This document shows, one piece after another, positions 48,367 to 59,607 of a DNA stretch of 64,000 nucleotides. Origin of the DNA: Hevea brasiliensis (lineage: Eukaryota > Streptophyta > Magnoliopsida > Malpighiales > Euphorbiaceae); NCBI RefSeq assembly GCF_030052815.1, contig NC_079505.1, positions 81,570,330-81,634,329 on the forward strand, in the 5' to 3' direction. The stretch's first letter is position 1. Each line of letters begins with the position of its first letter. Below the pieces are notes generated by a model. It had not been told where the DNA came from and ran no database searches. It saw only the letters and a list, made by a program, of their open reading frames with translations. A program made the translations under genes and the position numbers.

Positions 48367-48538
48367 TGTATGTGAAAACAGAATTGAGAGAATGAAAAAT
48401 CGAGTCCCTTGATGTCTTTTACATGTGCTTGTATACAAGAATGTGATCTGTACAATTGTAACAAACTCATCATAGCCTCTGAGTTTCCAGCTCAGCTTCT
48501 AACAATTTTCTCCCGCCAAATAACTTAAATATCCTACA
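48367..48538 (-). repeat. Copia 5' LTR (172 bp)
   Basis: It runs from TGTATGTGAAAACAG to AATATCCTACA in plus orientation. It pairs with 38650-38821 with 7 differences in 172 bases. On the minus strand it precedes the primer site and gag remnant, hence it is the 5' LTR. Confidence 0.93.
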
Positions 48539-49454
48539 ACTTCTGCCTTCCTTCCTTAGTAAACCCCACCTTCAATTTTCGCCTATGATCTCTACTTTTA
48601 TCCAAAAATTGACCTTTCATTCCCCTCAATGAAAAACCAAGGATGGCATTTAAACTTTGCGTCGCTTATGGTACAGAATGAAAGCTACCTATTTATAGGC
48701 AGCCTTATTTAATGTGAGAAATTTTTACCTAAGCTTGACACATCCTAGATCTAAAATATATTATACATAATGCAACGTGAGAACACATGTTTTGAATTTA
48801 CAATGGATCAGGTCTAGATAAATTTTTTTCTTATGATTTGTCCTGTAACATGATGGGAACATCATTGATGTAACGGTGAAAATAACCACAAGAAAAATAT
48901 CCCTTTAAGTGTTATATTGGGAAGATGCATGTGAAGATGATAGATACACATAAATGGAAGACAAAATAATTTACAAAACCCAAGTTATTTTTGAATCACT
49001 TGTTAAAAACCCAATTCGAATTTAGTAGAAAGAGAAAGAAGAAGCATGGAAAAAAGAGGCTTTTGAGTGATTAATTCATTTGCTTAGCTAAGTATGCATT
49101 TTTCTGCCAAGCAAGTTAGGCAGCCAAGACAAGAGTGACCATCCACATGTACATATTAAGCTTCAAATATTAATCTCCAACAATTAATGACGATGAGGAG
49201 AAAGGGAGAGGGCACAAGGGTTAGGCAGCAGTGATGCTCTGCTCTCACTTCTAAAGATAATATTGACAGATTTAGCGTCAAAAACCCCTCTTTGTTTCCA
49301 CTTATATTCACAATGGATAGCTAACTATTTCTTACTTCAAGATTAATTAACTTCATCTTCTTGATTGTGATGTATATCATACAATAATCATACGAAAACT
49401 TCCATCACTTTTTTTTTTTTATATGCTACTTTCTTGAAACAAGAGAAAGAAATT

Positions 49455-49672
49455 ATGGTTTGGTTTGTTTTGCAGAAAATAAGAAAATATTTTTCATATT
49501 TTTTTAGTGTTTGAAGCACTTATAAAATGAATAATTATTTAAAAAATTATTTAATTTTTTCATTAATCAGAAAAATATTTTTCATTAATTTATTTTCTAA
49601 GTGTTTCAAACACTAAAAAATATTAAAAATATTTTTTAAAAAAATATTTTTTACAAAATAAATGGAGTCTAA
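49455..49672. mobile_element. Palindromic AT-rich MITE
   Basis: Two arms of about 100 bp are inverted copies of each other. The left arm runs through GAAAATATTTTTCATATTTTT and AGTGTTTGAAGCACTTA. The right arm runs through TAAGTGTTTCAAACACT and AAATATTTTTTA. The ends read GGTTTGGTTTGTTTTGCAGAAAA and the decayed inverse TTTTTTACAAAATAAATGGAGTC. It has no coding capacity. Target duplication was not resolved. Confidence 0.6.
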
Positions 49673-50530
49673 ATAAAAAAAATAAATATGTGTGAATTGA
49701 TTAACATATATTTCAATATATATTAATAATTAATAAATATAAAAAAATTAATTAAATAATATTTAAATAATTAAACTAAAACAAATAAAAATTAAATTTT
49801 CTTTTATTTAAATAATTAAATTTTATCAATTTAGTTCGATCATTCATTTATATTTGGTTTAAGCATATCTTACAATAACTTTGTCGGTGTTTTTTTTTAT
49901 TGAATACACTTTTAGATTGGTACTGTACGTTTGGGACTAATTAATTTTAGAGGTTTTGAAAGGCGCTTTCATAATCAATTAATCAACTTTATTTGTTGAT
50001 AACCATTTTTAAACTATATCATTGTCAGTAATTTAATTATACTCTTAATTATATATAAAGTGATGCTATTTTTAAGTGATGCATTTAATATAAACTTATC
50101 TTCATATAAAAATAAGTTTTATAGTTATTAAATTAAATATTTATATAAAATTAATTAAAAAATATATAATAAATATATATATATATATATAAATATTTAA
50201 TTATATGCTTTTGATTTAGAGTATCTATCCTAACATTGAAAGTATTGACGCTTAGCTCTACGTCAGTTGTTTTACACAATGCAAGCTCCTCCTCAAGCTT
50301 GTTTAACTTTCCTTGAAGAAATTATATTATGCCCTTATTATTTCATTAGACAAACTAATCATAATGTGTCAAGTAAATAAAAAAATAATTATAATTTTTT
50401 GAAAATAAAAACTAATTTTATGAAAATAATTTCTTTATGAAACCCACCACTACTGATTTATTGTTGCAACATCGGTTTGTCATTCCTTATAGAAGCCTAT
50501 ATGGAATAGCAGTGATGGCATATAATTACT

Positions 50531-50820
50531 TCTCTCCTTGTTGGCAAGTAGGATAGCCTCCATATCTTGATTCTTTTTGGACAAAATGTCCACTGCTGTA
50601 TTGTTGTATCGAGGGCTCTTTGCGTCTCTGATTGCTTTCCATTGTCTCCTTTGAACTCTAACTAGATCAAATACCCTCCTCTCAATCGGCAAGTAGAATA
50701 GCCTCCATGGCTTAGTTCTTTTTGGACAAAATGTCCTCTGCTGTATTGAGGGCTTCTTGCATCTCTGACTGTAGCTCTCCATTGTCTCCCTTGAACTCCA
50801 ACTTGGTGAGACGAAGATCA
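50531..50820 (-). pseudogene. Exon-like fragment, tandemly duplicated (two 145-bp units)
   Basis: Two units, about 50531-50675 and 50676-50820, are closely similar (for example GGCAAGTAG-ATAGCCTCCAT and TTTTTGGACAAAATGTCC are repeated at 145-bp spacing). On the minus strand each can be read as a short acidic helical peptide (for example KLEFKGDNGELQSEM, AEDILSKKN), interrupted by stops. The source gene is not recognised. Confidence 0.45.
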
Positions 50821-52346
50821 AAGTCGTGCTTTTATCCCTAAAATAGATTTTACTAGGCGTGAGCAAATTAAATACCAATTAATTACTATTTTTCGTCAAT
50901 ACAATTGTGAAATTACCCTCTAGCTCAGTTAACCATGAATACTTCCTTTTGTCTCTTTTTTTTTTTAATAAAAAAAAGTGAGAGTTCTTTAGCTATGACG
51001 GTCATAGCTCTCTTAGACCCAAGGTTTAGGAAAACTAATTAATATTTTCAATTTAACCTAAGTTTACAGGGAGTGATTTATCACTGAACTCAAAATGACA
51101 TCCAATAAGACAAATCATTGAACAATCTATCACCGATTTTAATTATACTTCTAAGCAGAGACAATATTTAATCATCATGCTAGTGTGGAGAGTTAAATTA
51201 AATAGGGACAAAGCCATCTCATTAAATTAATTACCTGACTACCATACTCAATAATTTCTCTTATATTTGATTTTTTCAGCAGAATGTACTCCAAAATATT
51301 AAAAAAAAAAACTATGATCTTAATATATAGCCATACACTTTACCTACCAAGTTTCACACTCATTATTACACTTAACTATCCCACTATTTTTTTTTTATTT
51401 TTTTTTATCTTGCTCTATAATGCTACAATTTAACCTAACACAGTAAATGAGAATGGTATCCTCCTCCTTTATCATAAAAAAAAAAATGCTTCCTATTTAT
51501 TTTATTTTAGTTTTTTTCGATAATTTTAATTTTCATTGTTTTTTTACTAATCTTACCTTTTTAAAAAATATTTTTTATAAAAATTATATAAATACTAAAC
51601 AGATTATTTTTTTATTTATTATTTAATTAAAACTTTGATTGCTATTTTTGTGATTTGTTAATAATTTTATATTTTATTTTCAGTATGAAATTACAAAATT
51701 TTATTAATGTTTTGATATTTAAATTAAATCAAAATTACAGTATAAGTTTTTACCCTTTTATTTTAATTATCAAAATTTTAAATTAAATAATTTTTACCTA
51801 CTGCAAGTTTAAAAGAAATTTCAAAAGAGAAAAAAAAAAACTGACCTTTGCCCTTTTGTCAAAATGATTTTGTGAAATTATTAGATATAATAACAAAATA
51901 TTTCTTACTTATAAAAATTTAAAATTTACCTCTTATAATTTATAAGCTAAATTTTGTGATTTCTTAAATTTTTTAAATATTTTATAATACATCTTAAATT
52001 TTAAATATTTCATAAAATATTTAAACTCTCGTAAAACATTAAGTTTAATTAAAATATTTTTTAATTTTTTTATCAAAATATACTGTTTATTGATAAGAAT
52101 TTAAAAAATATTTTAATTTTATTTTATAAAAATTGAGACACATAATGAAATATTTATAAAAATTAAAATATATTATAAAATATTTTAAAATTTTGAAGTA
52201 CACAATTCTTTTTTTATAAAATTCAGAATTAAATTTATATATTCAATTTAATATATGGAAGAAAAATATCTGCACATACATTTCTGTAAAAACTCTGCAT
52301 AGAGTAGAGAATTAGAACGGAACAACCGAAGTCGTGAGGAAGATAA

Positions 52347-52364
52347 ATGGTGCCGTGGGCGTAG
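52347..52364 (+). promoter_or_regulatory. Possible 5-codon upstream ORF ahead of the bHLH79-like gene
   Basis: An ATG at 52347 is followed by TAG after five codons, about 210 bases before the main ATG at 52576. It matters only if the transcript starts upstream of 52347, which is not shown. Confidence 0.3.
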
Positions 52365-52575
52365 TGCGCACACCATCCCCAACCTCAAGTGAGAGTGGAA
52401 AAAAGATCACTCACTTTCTGGTTCTGCTTGCCTTCTCACTGTTTTAATACACTGTGTAAACCCAGAAAATTAAGCAACACACCACCCTTTGTCCCTCCAA
52501 TTCCAACCACTAGAATTCGAATACCAACTTCACACACCAGAATTCTTTCAATAAACCCCAATTCCTGACAAGATT

Positions 52576-53100
52576 ATGGATCCTCCATTGGTAAACGAGA
52601 CCTCCTTCTCTGCAGCTAATCCATCTTCCTACACTTTGACCGAGATTTGGCCTTTTCCTGCAATTAATGCACAAGAGGGCGGGGGTGGTGTGTTGGGTCT
52701 ACGAATGGGGAATTTGGCTGGGGGATTTGGGGAGCGAGATGGGTCGATGGAAGAATCTACCGTGACGGAGCAGAGCGTTGGTGGAGGTGGTGGGAATGGA
52801 AGGAAGAGGAGGGATTTGAGCTCAGAGGACGAGTCATCCAAGATGGTTTCTACTTCCTGCAGTGGCAACGAATTGGTTGGTTCTTTACAAAATTGGTTGT
52901 CTTTAGCATGGTTTTTCCCCCTCTCTCATTGTGTCTAGTTGATGAGAAATGAAAGAATAGTGATTTTTTTTGGGGTGATGATTGGCTTTTGTAGCTTTTT
53001 ATTTGGAATTAAGGGAGGCTCGAATTGACAGAATTGTTATTTTTCTGGTCCCAGTTGATAGTTATTCAAAATTTTTTGAGAAAGTAAAGATTTTTTCTTC

Positions 53101-53131
<31 letters not shown>

Positions 53132-55463
53132 TAAAGCGTTATTGGATTCTATTTAGTGGGGATTAAAATAAAATTGAGATTGATATTTTCATATGATATT
53201 CTCTCGGCAATTTAACTATTTGGTTCTTTCTGAGCTTTTGAGACGTTTCCTCCACCTTTGACCTTTGATCTGTAGAATTTCTTGAAACTCATTTGCTGTG
53301 TACTTCAATTTTTATTTTGCTTTTCAAATGAAAATGGGGTTTGTAACTTACTATTATGTGTTGTGATGTTTCTATCTTTATAGAATTAAATCTTGAGAGG
53401 CTAGAAATGGAGTAGTTTCTAAATTGAACATGATGTATGTTATTTATGTATTTTTATTTTGTGACAAATTTATCACTTTTTTTTCTTAAAAAATTTTCCT
53501 ACAACGATTAGTCTTATATTATAAGTTTTTAACAGAATGATTCAAATGGTAAGCGGATGAAAATATCAGGATCCCGGAATGACAGCAGTAATTCAAAAGC
53601 TGAAGTAGAACCAAGTTCTGTTGGCAATAAAAAGCCATCTGAGCCACCAAATCAAGACTATATTCATGTGAGAGCAAGAAGGGGTCAAGCGACTGATAGT
53701 CACAGTCTAGCAGAAAGAGTAATTCACTTGAATCATCTTAAATTTGGAATTTTTAGTCATTTCTCGTTGTCTAAGATAATGGACTTAATGTGTTTATCGT
53801 TTAGTAAATCTAGGTTTAGGTTGATATAGAAGTGAATCATTTTATGTTAAAGCAGCATATTAGTTCATGGTTGCGATGTGTTGCTTACTAAACCTTCTGA
53901 ATTATAAGTTTTACTTACTGAACCCTCTTCTTTGGCAGGCCAGGAGAGAAAAGATAAGTGAGAGGATGAAGATACTCCAAGATTTGGTTCCTGGGTGTAA
54001 TAAGGTGCTTATTCTTGCCTACTTGATTTTATCATAGTCAAGTTCCTTTACTCTGAGCAGATAAACTCTGCTTAACTTAGGCTAAGACATACAATGAATC
54101 CACCTCCTCTATATTATATCTCATGTCTTATAAGCCAATATTGAGATTTGTCTGTAATAGACATCTAGTTGGTTCACGTAAGTTCCTAATTCAGTCTCAT
54201 TTGACTTGGAATGATTTCCTTGTACAACCAGATAATTGGTAAAGCACTTGTTCTTGACGAGATAATTAATTACATCCAATCACTACAGCACCAAGTTGAG
54301 GTAGTATCTTCATTTTTCCAATTTTAACGTCATTTTATGTGACAATGCAAAATTGCTCTTCTGCTGAAGCTGAACCTGGATCTGTGCTATTTTAACTTTA
54401 TTGTTGTAGTTCCTGTCAATGAAGCTAGAAGCAGTTAATTCAAGAATGAACATGACCCCTGCACTAGAAGGCTTCCATCCAAAAGATGTAAGTCTACTAT
54501 ACTTGTTGGTTACTTTAATAATTTTGTTGTCATAGAAGCCATTACCTATTTATTGTTGTTGGAATTTTGATTTAGTTTCTGACACATTGGCATCTTTAAT
54601 TCCCTATTTAATGATGACTTCTAAGAAATAAAGGAATTTGTACATGGACTTTTCAAATTATTGTCCACTTCTAAGTAGCCTCACCTTTATGATCACAGCT
54701 AGGCTAAGTAGCCTCTTGAAGTTTGTCTTTATTGCTTATCTTTGCAAGTAACAGTCTTACCATAACTATTTATATTTTCTATGCATTGTTCTATGTCTGT
54801 TCAATTATTCTATTTTTCTCTTTTATATCACACTTTTAGTATTTGTTTATCATTTTACAAATTCTTTTCATCACATTGTTCACTTCATAATAGATAATAC
54901 AAATGAACATGTAAAAATTGTTATGTACTGTTCAATATGGCTCAACTTTTGTTTGATTATAAATACAGATCAACTTGCAAATTATTTTCTTAAGTTATTT
55001 TTTCCTTTGTTTGGGTTGGGAGAAGGTGTTGGATTTCGGGTTTAGACTAGTTTGAGTACTTTCAATCAATCTAAATACAAACTTCTGCTTAGCAATGAGT
55101 GGGTTTGCATCATGCCTTAGAGTGCCAACTTCTCACTTGTTGGAGCTGCCTCTTGGTTTGCAGAACACATGTTTATTTTATGCTCAGTTTACCATTTACA
55201 TTATCTTGAATACGACATATTGACCGTCATTGATGTTCTCTTATTTGTTTTCTCATGGAAAGAATATCTGTGGATTTCTTAAAATCAGATCCTAAAACAT
55301 GTATTGTAAAACAATTTTGTTGTGATATTTCTGACCAGTCAATTTCTTGTTGTAGGTTGGTGCACAGCCATTTGATGCTACTGGAATGATCTTTGGCCAC
55401 CAAGCAGCAAGAGATTATGCCCAAGCATCACTATCCGAATGGCTGCATATGCAGAGTGGCTGA
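52576..55463 (+). CDS. bHLH transcription factor, bHLH79-like, 6 exons
   Basis: Exons are 52576-52875, 53536-53718, 53939-54004, 54232-54300, 54410-54487 and 55356-55463. All are GT-AG and phase 0, giving 267 residues. The N-terminus ([25 protein letters not shown]) and the segment [18 protein letters not shown] are hallmarks of the bHLH79/BIGPETAL/CIB-related subgroup. The basic region has the H-E-R set ([17 protein letters not shown]), predicting E-box/G-box (CACGTG) binding. Helix 1 ([13 protein letters not shown]), the loop ([12 protein letters not shown]) and helix 2 ([23 protein letters not shown]) occupy about residues 150-215. The last exon ([20 protein letters not shown]) is the family's conserved C-terminal box. 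It is a nuclear regulator, and relatives act in cell expansion and brassinosteroid or light responses. An (AG)13 repeat lies in intron 1. Confidence 0.94.
53101..53127. repeat. (AG)13 microsatellite
   Basis: It lies in intron 1 of the bHLH79-like gene. Confidence 0.93.
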
Positions 55464-55942
55464 AATTTTGAAAGAACAACATAATCAATCTACAAAAATT
55501 GCTATTTTGTTTCTGTACTTGGAGGGAAATTCATTATTAGCTTAAGCAGCCGGTGCATATATGTATTACCCATATGCATGATTGGTATTGAAGTTGTAAT
55601 TTGATATCGTTTGTAGAAAATGCATCTTAAACAAAATCTCCTGGGGAAGATCGTAAGATGTTGAAAGATATTTAAAATTGCGGTGTACAAATTGTGTGTT
55701 ATGAAAGACAAATGAACTCATTTCACTCATGGAAAATCAAAAGCAAAACAAACAAATTGCAATGCTTGCTATTGTACCTTCATATTTATCAGCTTCTGCT
55801 TGGTGCTGAAATCAAGAATCACTGATCTCAGTATTTTAGTTATGTGAAATCATGTATTACTACATACATCAAGGAATGAGGAAAGGGTACGAACGAACCA
55901 CCCTGATAGAGCATATATAAAAATAACCACAATAAATAATAA
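55464..55942. other. 3' flank of the bHLH gene
   Basis: This is the probable 3' UTR of the bHLH79-like gene and a short spacer. No further gene is seen. Confidence 0.4.
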
Positions 55943-56670
55943 TCAGAAGAGATGGCCTTTGACACGGAAAAGTTGGGAAACAAGTGTTTTCGCACAAGCC
56001 TTGGGAGGAATTTCAAGAATGCTTAAGAACCAAACTTGGATTTTGTGGTTGTGACAGTATCTTCCCCCTGTTAAAGGTCTTTGTTCTTTATTGGGAATTG
56101 GAGGTGCAAAAGCAAAATGATTTGTTGGGGCGACCAAAGATCCTGGGAAGTGACTGTTGAAAGCAGTAAATACTCTCCAAAATTTAGTTGGAAGTGAACA
56201 AGACCACGAGGAACAACACAAATCTGCCCAGCACTCAAAACTTTGGAGTGAAACACATTGCTAGTTCTCACAAATCCTACAAGAAGCTTCTCTTCTATGA
56301 CCACCCAGTCTCAGTTGCACAAGGATGCAAGTAAGGAGGGTTCAGCCCACCGGAAGCAAAGTCTACTCGGTTCATTGAAATTTCGAGAGTATTGAGGCCA
56401 GGAAATACAAGAATATTTGCTGAAGTCACAGACCAACCAAAGATGTTTGTTGTGTTACCCTCTTTGACCAAACCATCAGAGAAAAAAGTAATCTTAAGAG
56501 ACTTCTTCTGCAGGTTTGCAAGGGAGGCCATTTACTGATGCAGAGGCTTTTAAGTCAGCAACACAGAAATCATGCAGTGGATCAGGGTCAGCTTATTTGA
56601 TATGCATAGGTAGAAGCAGCATCACTATCAGGCTAACCAGAAGGCGAATGGGAGAGAAAAAAAAGTCATT
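55943..56670 (-). pseudogene. Germin-like protein (cupin) pseudogene
   Basis: Read on the minus strand, a hydrophobic signal-peptide-like stretch (LLVSLIVMLLLP) runs into an in-frame stop, then [22 protein letters not shown], the usual mature start of germin-like proteins. The frame goes on through NIFGWSVTSANILVFPGLNTL, ISMNRVDFASGGLNPPYLHPCATETG (cupin box 1 with two His and the following Glu), then a frame shift. The next frame has EEKLLVGFVRTSNVFHSKVL and VVPRGLVHFQLNFGE (cupin box 2 region). A second shift leads to FNSHFPGSLV and APPIPN. One stop and two shifts, with a degenerate C-terminus, show it is dead. Intact relatives are extracellular manganese enzymes of about 210-220 residues, usually with few or no introns. 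Confidence 0.82.
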
Positions 56671-57284
56671 GTGGATATGAACTTTTGTGGCCAAACTAAA
56701 GTATGGAATGTAAAGATTGCTCCTACAAATAGAGATCATGGTTCTTTATAAATGCCTCTAACTTATTTCAAACCTCCAGTAAAAACTCTTGGATTTGTAA
56801 TAGCAAGTCAATGACCAAGTTGCTCTGATTGAAGACAGGATGAAAATATCGTTTGTGAAAATAACGTTTATGATGCAACTATGCCAAAAACTTTTGAAAA
56901 ATCATAACAATTGAACATCGAACAAAAATCCTTTATTCTAATACATATTTACAACACATCAAGTTTGATGCTTCATTCAACAAATACAAATCGCATTCTG
57001 TTTCTATATGGTTCATCCTCCTTGGAAAATTAGTTATGGCCTCCTGCAATGGCACATGAGAATCTTTATGATGGCACCAACCTAATATTTCAAGCACTTA
57101 AGAACATATCATCCTCCTTGTTAGGTTACAAACCAAAATCAAATCTTAGGATTCCATTCAAGAAAGCATTCAAATGTGGCTTCAACATCCAACATCAATT
57201 CTGCATTCTACAAATATAAACATAATCATGCAACCAGAAAAAGTAATAAAATTATATCTATAGAAAAATAAAAGAGACAACAAA
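56671..57284. other. Spacer between the germin-like pseudogene and 5-FCL gene
   Basis: No gene is seen. The right part is probably the 3' UTR of the minus-strand 5-formyltetrahydrofolate cyclo-ligase gene. Confidence 0.4.
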
Positions 57285-59607
57285 TTAGCAAAACCTTTCT
57301 ATAGCAGATGGGCTAATAGGAATCACGCCAGATGGAGTCACAAGAGCATCCACCAATACATCATGCAGAGTTACTGGTATAACTCCTTCATCCATGATTT
57401 GCAGAGAATAAGACAGTCCAACTGCAGAACCAGAGAGACGTCTTAACCAGAAAATAATAAAATAAAACCATTGTAGCATCTCTTGCATCCATACTAGAAA
57501 GAGATTAAAAGAAATGTATACCAAAAAGAGGATCCTTCCAATTCCTCTCCCTTGCTAGCTCTTGATACTTCCTCAAAAAGGTGTCATAGTAACTTTTGAA
57601 TTTGCATTGCATATGTCAAGAAAAGTACACAAATTAAAGAAACAGAGAAATAGAGGATAGAACAATTGAGTACAAAATGAAGCTACGAAAATGTACTTGG
57701 CACAGTAGAAAATCAGAGCATTAGAAAACTTCAGAGGCTATGAAAATACGAGCAACACTAGATGTGCACAAAGCTTATAAGCAGTAACAATTGCTCTGAT
57801 AGCTATGAAAGTGGATTCTCTAATTATTTTAGGGTAATAACATGCACAATCTCCTCAAGCCTTGCAACCTGTAGTAAGTAGTAACCACTGCCTCTTTCTA
57901 GGATATATGGTTGAGACTTCAAGCATCTAGTTATGGGTTGGAAGGAACCCAACCTCTCGACGCAAGGCCTGGAGTTACAGAACTACAAAGCGCAGGGTAT
58001 GTGTGTGTGTGTGTCTAGTATAAATATATAAGACCTGTCAAAGGTTCAGGTTGCTTAGGAGAGTATACAGAAGCTTAGCTAAGATACATGAACTCACCCT
58101 CCACCACGGCCCAAGCGTCTTCCAGATTTGTCAAAAGCGAGTCCTGGGAACACAACAAGAATAAGTGCTAACTATTAAACTTTGGGTTTCCAGTTTCCAA
58201 AACTAAAAGTTACGGAGTTTAACAACACATATGAAGCGAGAAAAAAAAATAAAACAGTTACCAGGCAGGAGGAACAAATCAACCGGGACATTTGCCTGCA
58301 TTACTGCACCAATACAGATTTAATATCTTTTAGTATTATAAAAAAGACATAAAAAAAAAAAGAAATAAACAAATCGGTTAATTGTTAGCATTCTAATTTC
58401 TAGAGGAGATGCATATAAGAAATATAATGCCTAAACTGGCGTTGAACTATGTTTAAAATGAAGACAAAAAACACGCTTGTGCATAGAGAGATGTATTACA
58501 CGAGTCTGATGTATGTTTCAGCAAAGGAAACAAAAACATTGTCTCTTGAGGTATTGGGAAACTGGCGATACGTTTCATAACATTGAGCAGTTTTTGCACA
58601 ATAACAAGGACGATAACATCGTCTTCTAAGGTTTTAAAGTGTTTCCCATAACAAGAAGGATAAGATCAAGAAGTAGCTACTTTTCACAACCAAATCCTCT
58701 ATCACTGAATTTAATTTAAGAAGGGAATTAGCTAAACTCAAAGAAACAGCTAGAGAGATCTTTTATAGCCATACTTAGTTCTTACACCCAACCAAAGGGA
58801 GAGCAAACAACAATAATCAACCATCGCATGGGATCATTATTTATTTTGTAAAAATCAAATTTCTTTAAAAAAAAAGTTAACACTAACCATCTTCCCGCAC
58901 ATTTCCAACATGATCTTCTGGAGCAGGTTCTAAAATATTCATTGAGTTTGCAATTAGATCATCCATGCTTGAGATGTTGAGCATTCGCATATGACTATTC
59001 TTGTCCTCCACCCTCGGAACATAAAGCTTTTTTCCAGTCTGAGCACAACCATCTATGAACAACAAAGAAATACGTTAGATAGAGAAGTGAGAATTCCACA
59101 ACTGTTAGAAGTATAGAATTTAAAAATCTAACCTTTGGCCGGATTCCGCAGAATTTCCGTCAACAATTTCGACGTATCAACCTCCCGTAGAGAGGTGCAA
59201 CTTATATAAGCACATAAACTCCGGCTAGACTTGAACCATGGAGCTTCTAAGACAATACTCTGGATTGCATTGTCTAGCAAACAAAACCCAAATGAAAGTT
59301 AATTACAAGGATCTCTAAACAATGAGTAATGATTGAATTTTACAAAGTTACCTTCTTGGGATCGGAGGGACGGATCCATGAACTTGAGGGCCTTGCGGAC
59401 TTGGGTTCGAAGAATCCCTTTTTGCTTGAATATTTCGTTGAGATGGGTGGATTGATCAAGGTCGGTGCTCATGGTGACGTTTGGGCGGAGGCAGGCGGGA
59501 CGGGAGGGGAGGATTCGTGGCGGTGGTGACAGTAGTGAAGTTGGTTGAATCATGAGCGCAGCCTTGACCCTTGGCGTTGGGTTGGAGGCAAGCCATCTTG
59601 TCCACAT
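57285..59607 (-). CDS. 5-formyltetrahydrofolate cyclo-ligase, probably mitochondrial, 7 exons
   Basis: Exons in transcript order are 59607-59352, 59273-59133, 59052-58888, 58303-58262, 58143-58098, 57592-57522 and 57421-57285. All are GT-AG with phases maintained, giving 285 residues. The enzyme converts 5-formyl-THF to 5,10-methenyl-THF using ATP, clearing the inhibitory 5-formyl folate made in photorespiring mitochondria. The first about 45 residues are rich in Arg, Ser and Pro with few acids (MWTRWLASNPTPRVKAALM), fitting a mitochondrial presequence. Motifs seen are QKGILRTQVRKAL (N-terminal helix with substrate-binding basic residues), [38 protein letters not shown] (the family signature, spread over exons 4-6, about residues 196-222) and DALVTPSGVIPIS near the C-terminus. 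Length fits plant 5-FCL (about 280). It is divergently placed to PP2A, with start codons about 970 bp apart. Confidence 0.93.
58001..58014. repeat. (GT)7 microsatellite
   Basis: A short GT run lies in intron 5 of the 5-FCL gene. Confidence 0.85.

Larger units (their letters stand above)
38650..48538 (-). mobile_element. Ty1/copia LTR retrotransposon, defective, split by two nested insertions
   Basis: This is a minus-strand element bounded by two 172-bp LTRs (38650-38821 and 48367-48538) that differ at 7 positions, so are about 96% identical. A tRNA-Met-type primer site lies inside the right LTR and a purine tract inside the left LTR. Order on the minus strand is gag remnant and protease, GAG-pre-integrase and integrase, reverse transcriptase, RNase H, which is the copia order. 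Removing the two nested insertions (43922-47484 and 40606-42697, each counted with one duplication copy) leaves about 4.2 kb. That is short for a copia element because most of gag is missing. Several stops and frame shifts make it inactive. No matching 5-bp duplication flanks the element (AAAAA on the left, ACTTC on the right). Confidence 0.93.
48539..52575. other. Intergenic region between the copia element and the bHLH gene
   Basis: This is mostly AT-rich DNA with no intact gene. It holds a palindromic MITE (49455-49672) and a duplicated exon-like fragment (50531-50820). From about 51480 to 52260 it is very AT-rich. The last 250 bases are the probable promoter and 5' UTR of the bHLH gene, with a possible short upstream ORF at 52347-52364. 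Confidence 0.45.
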
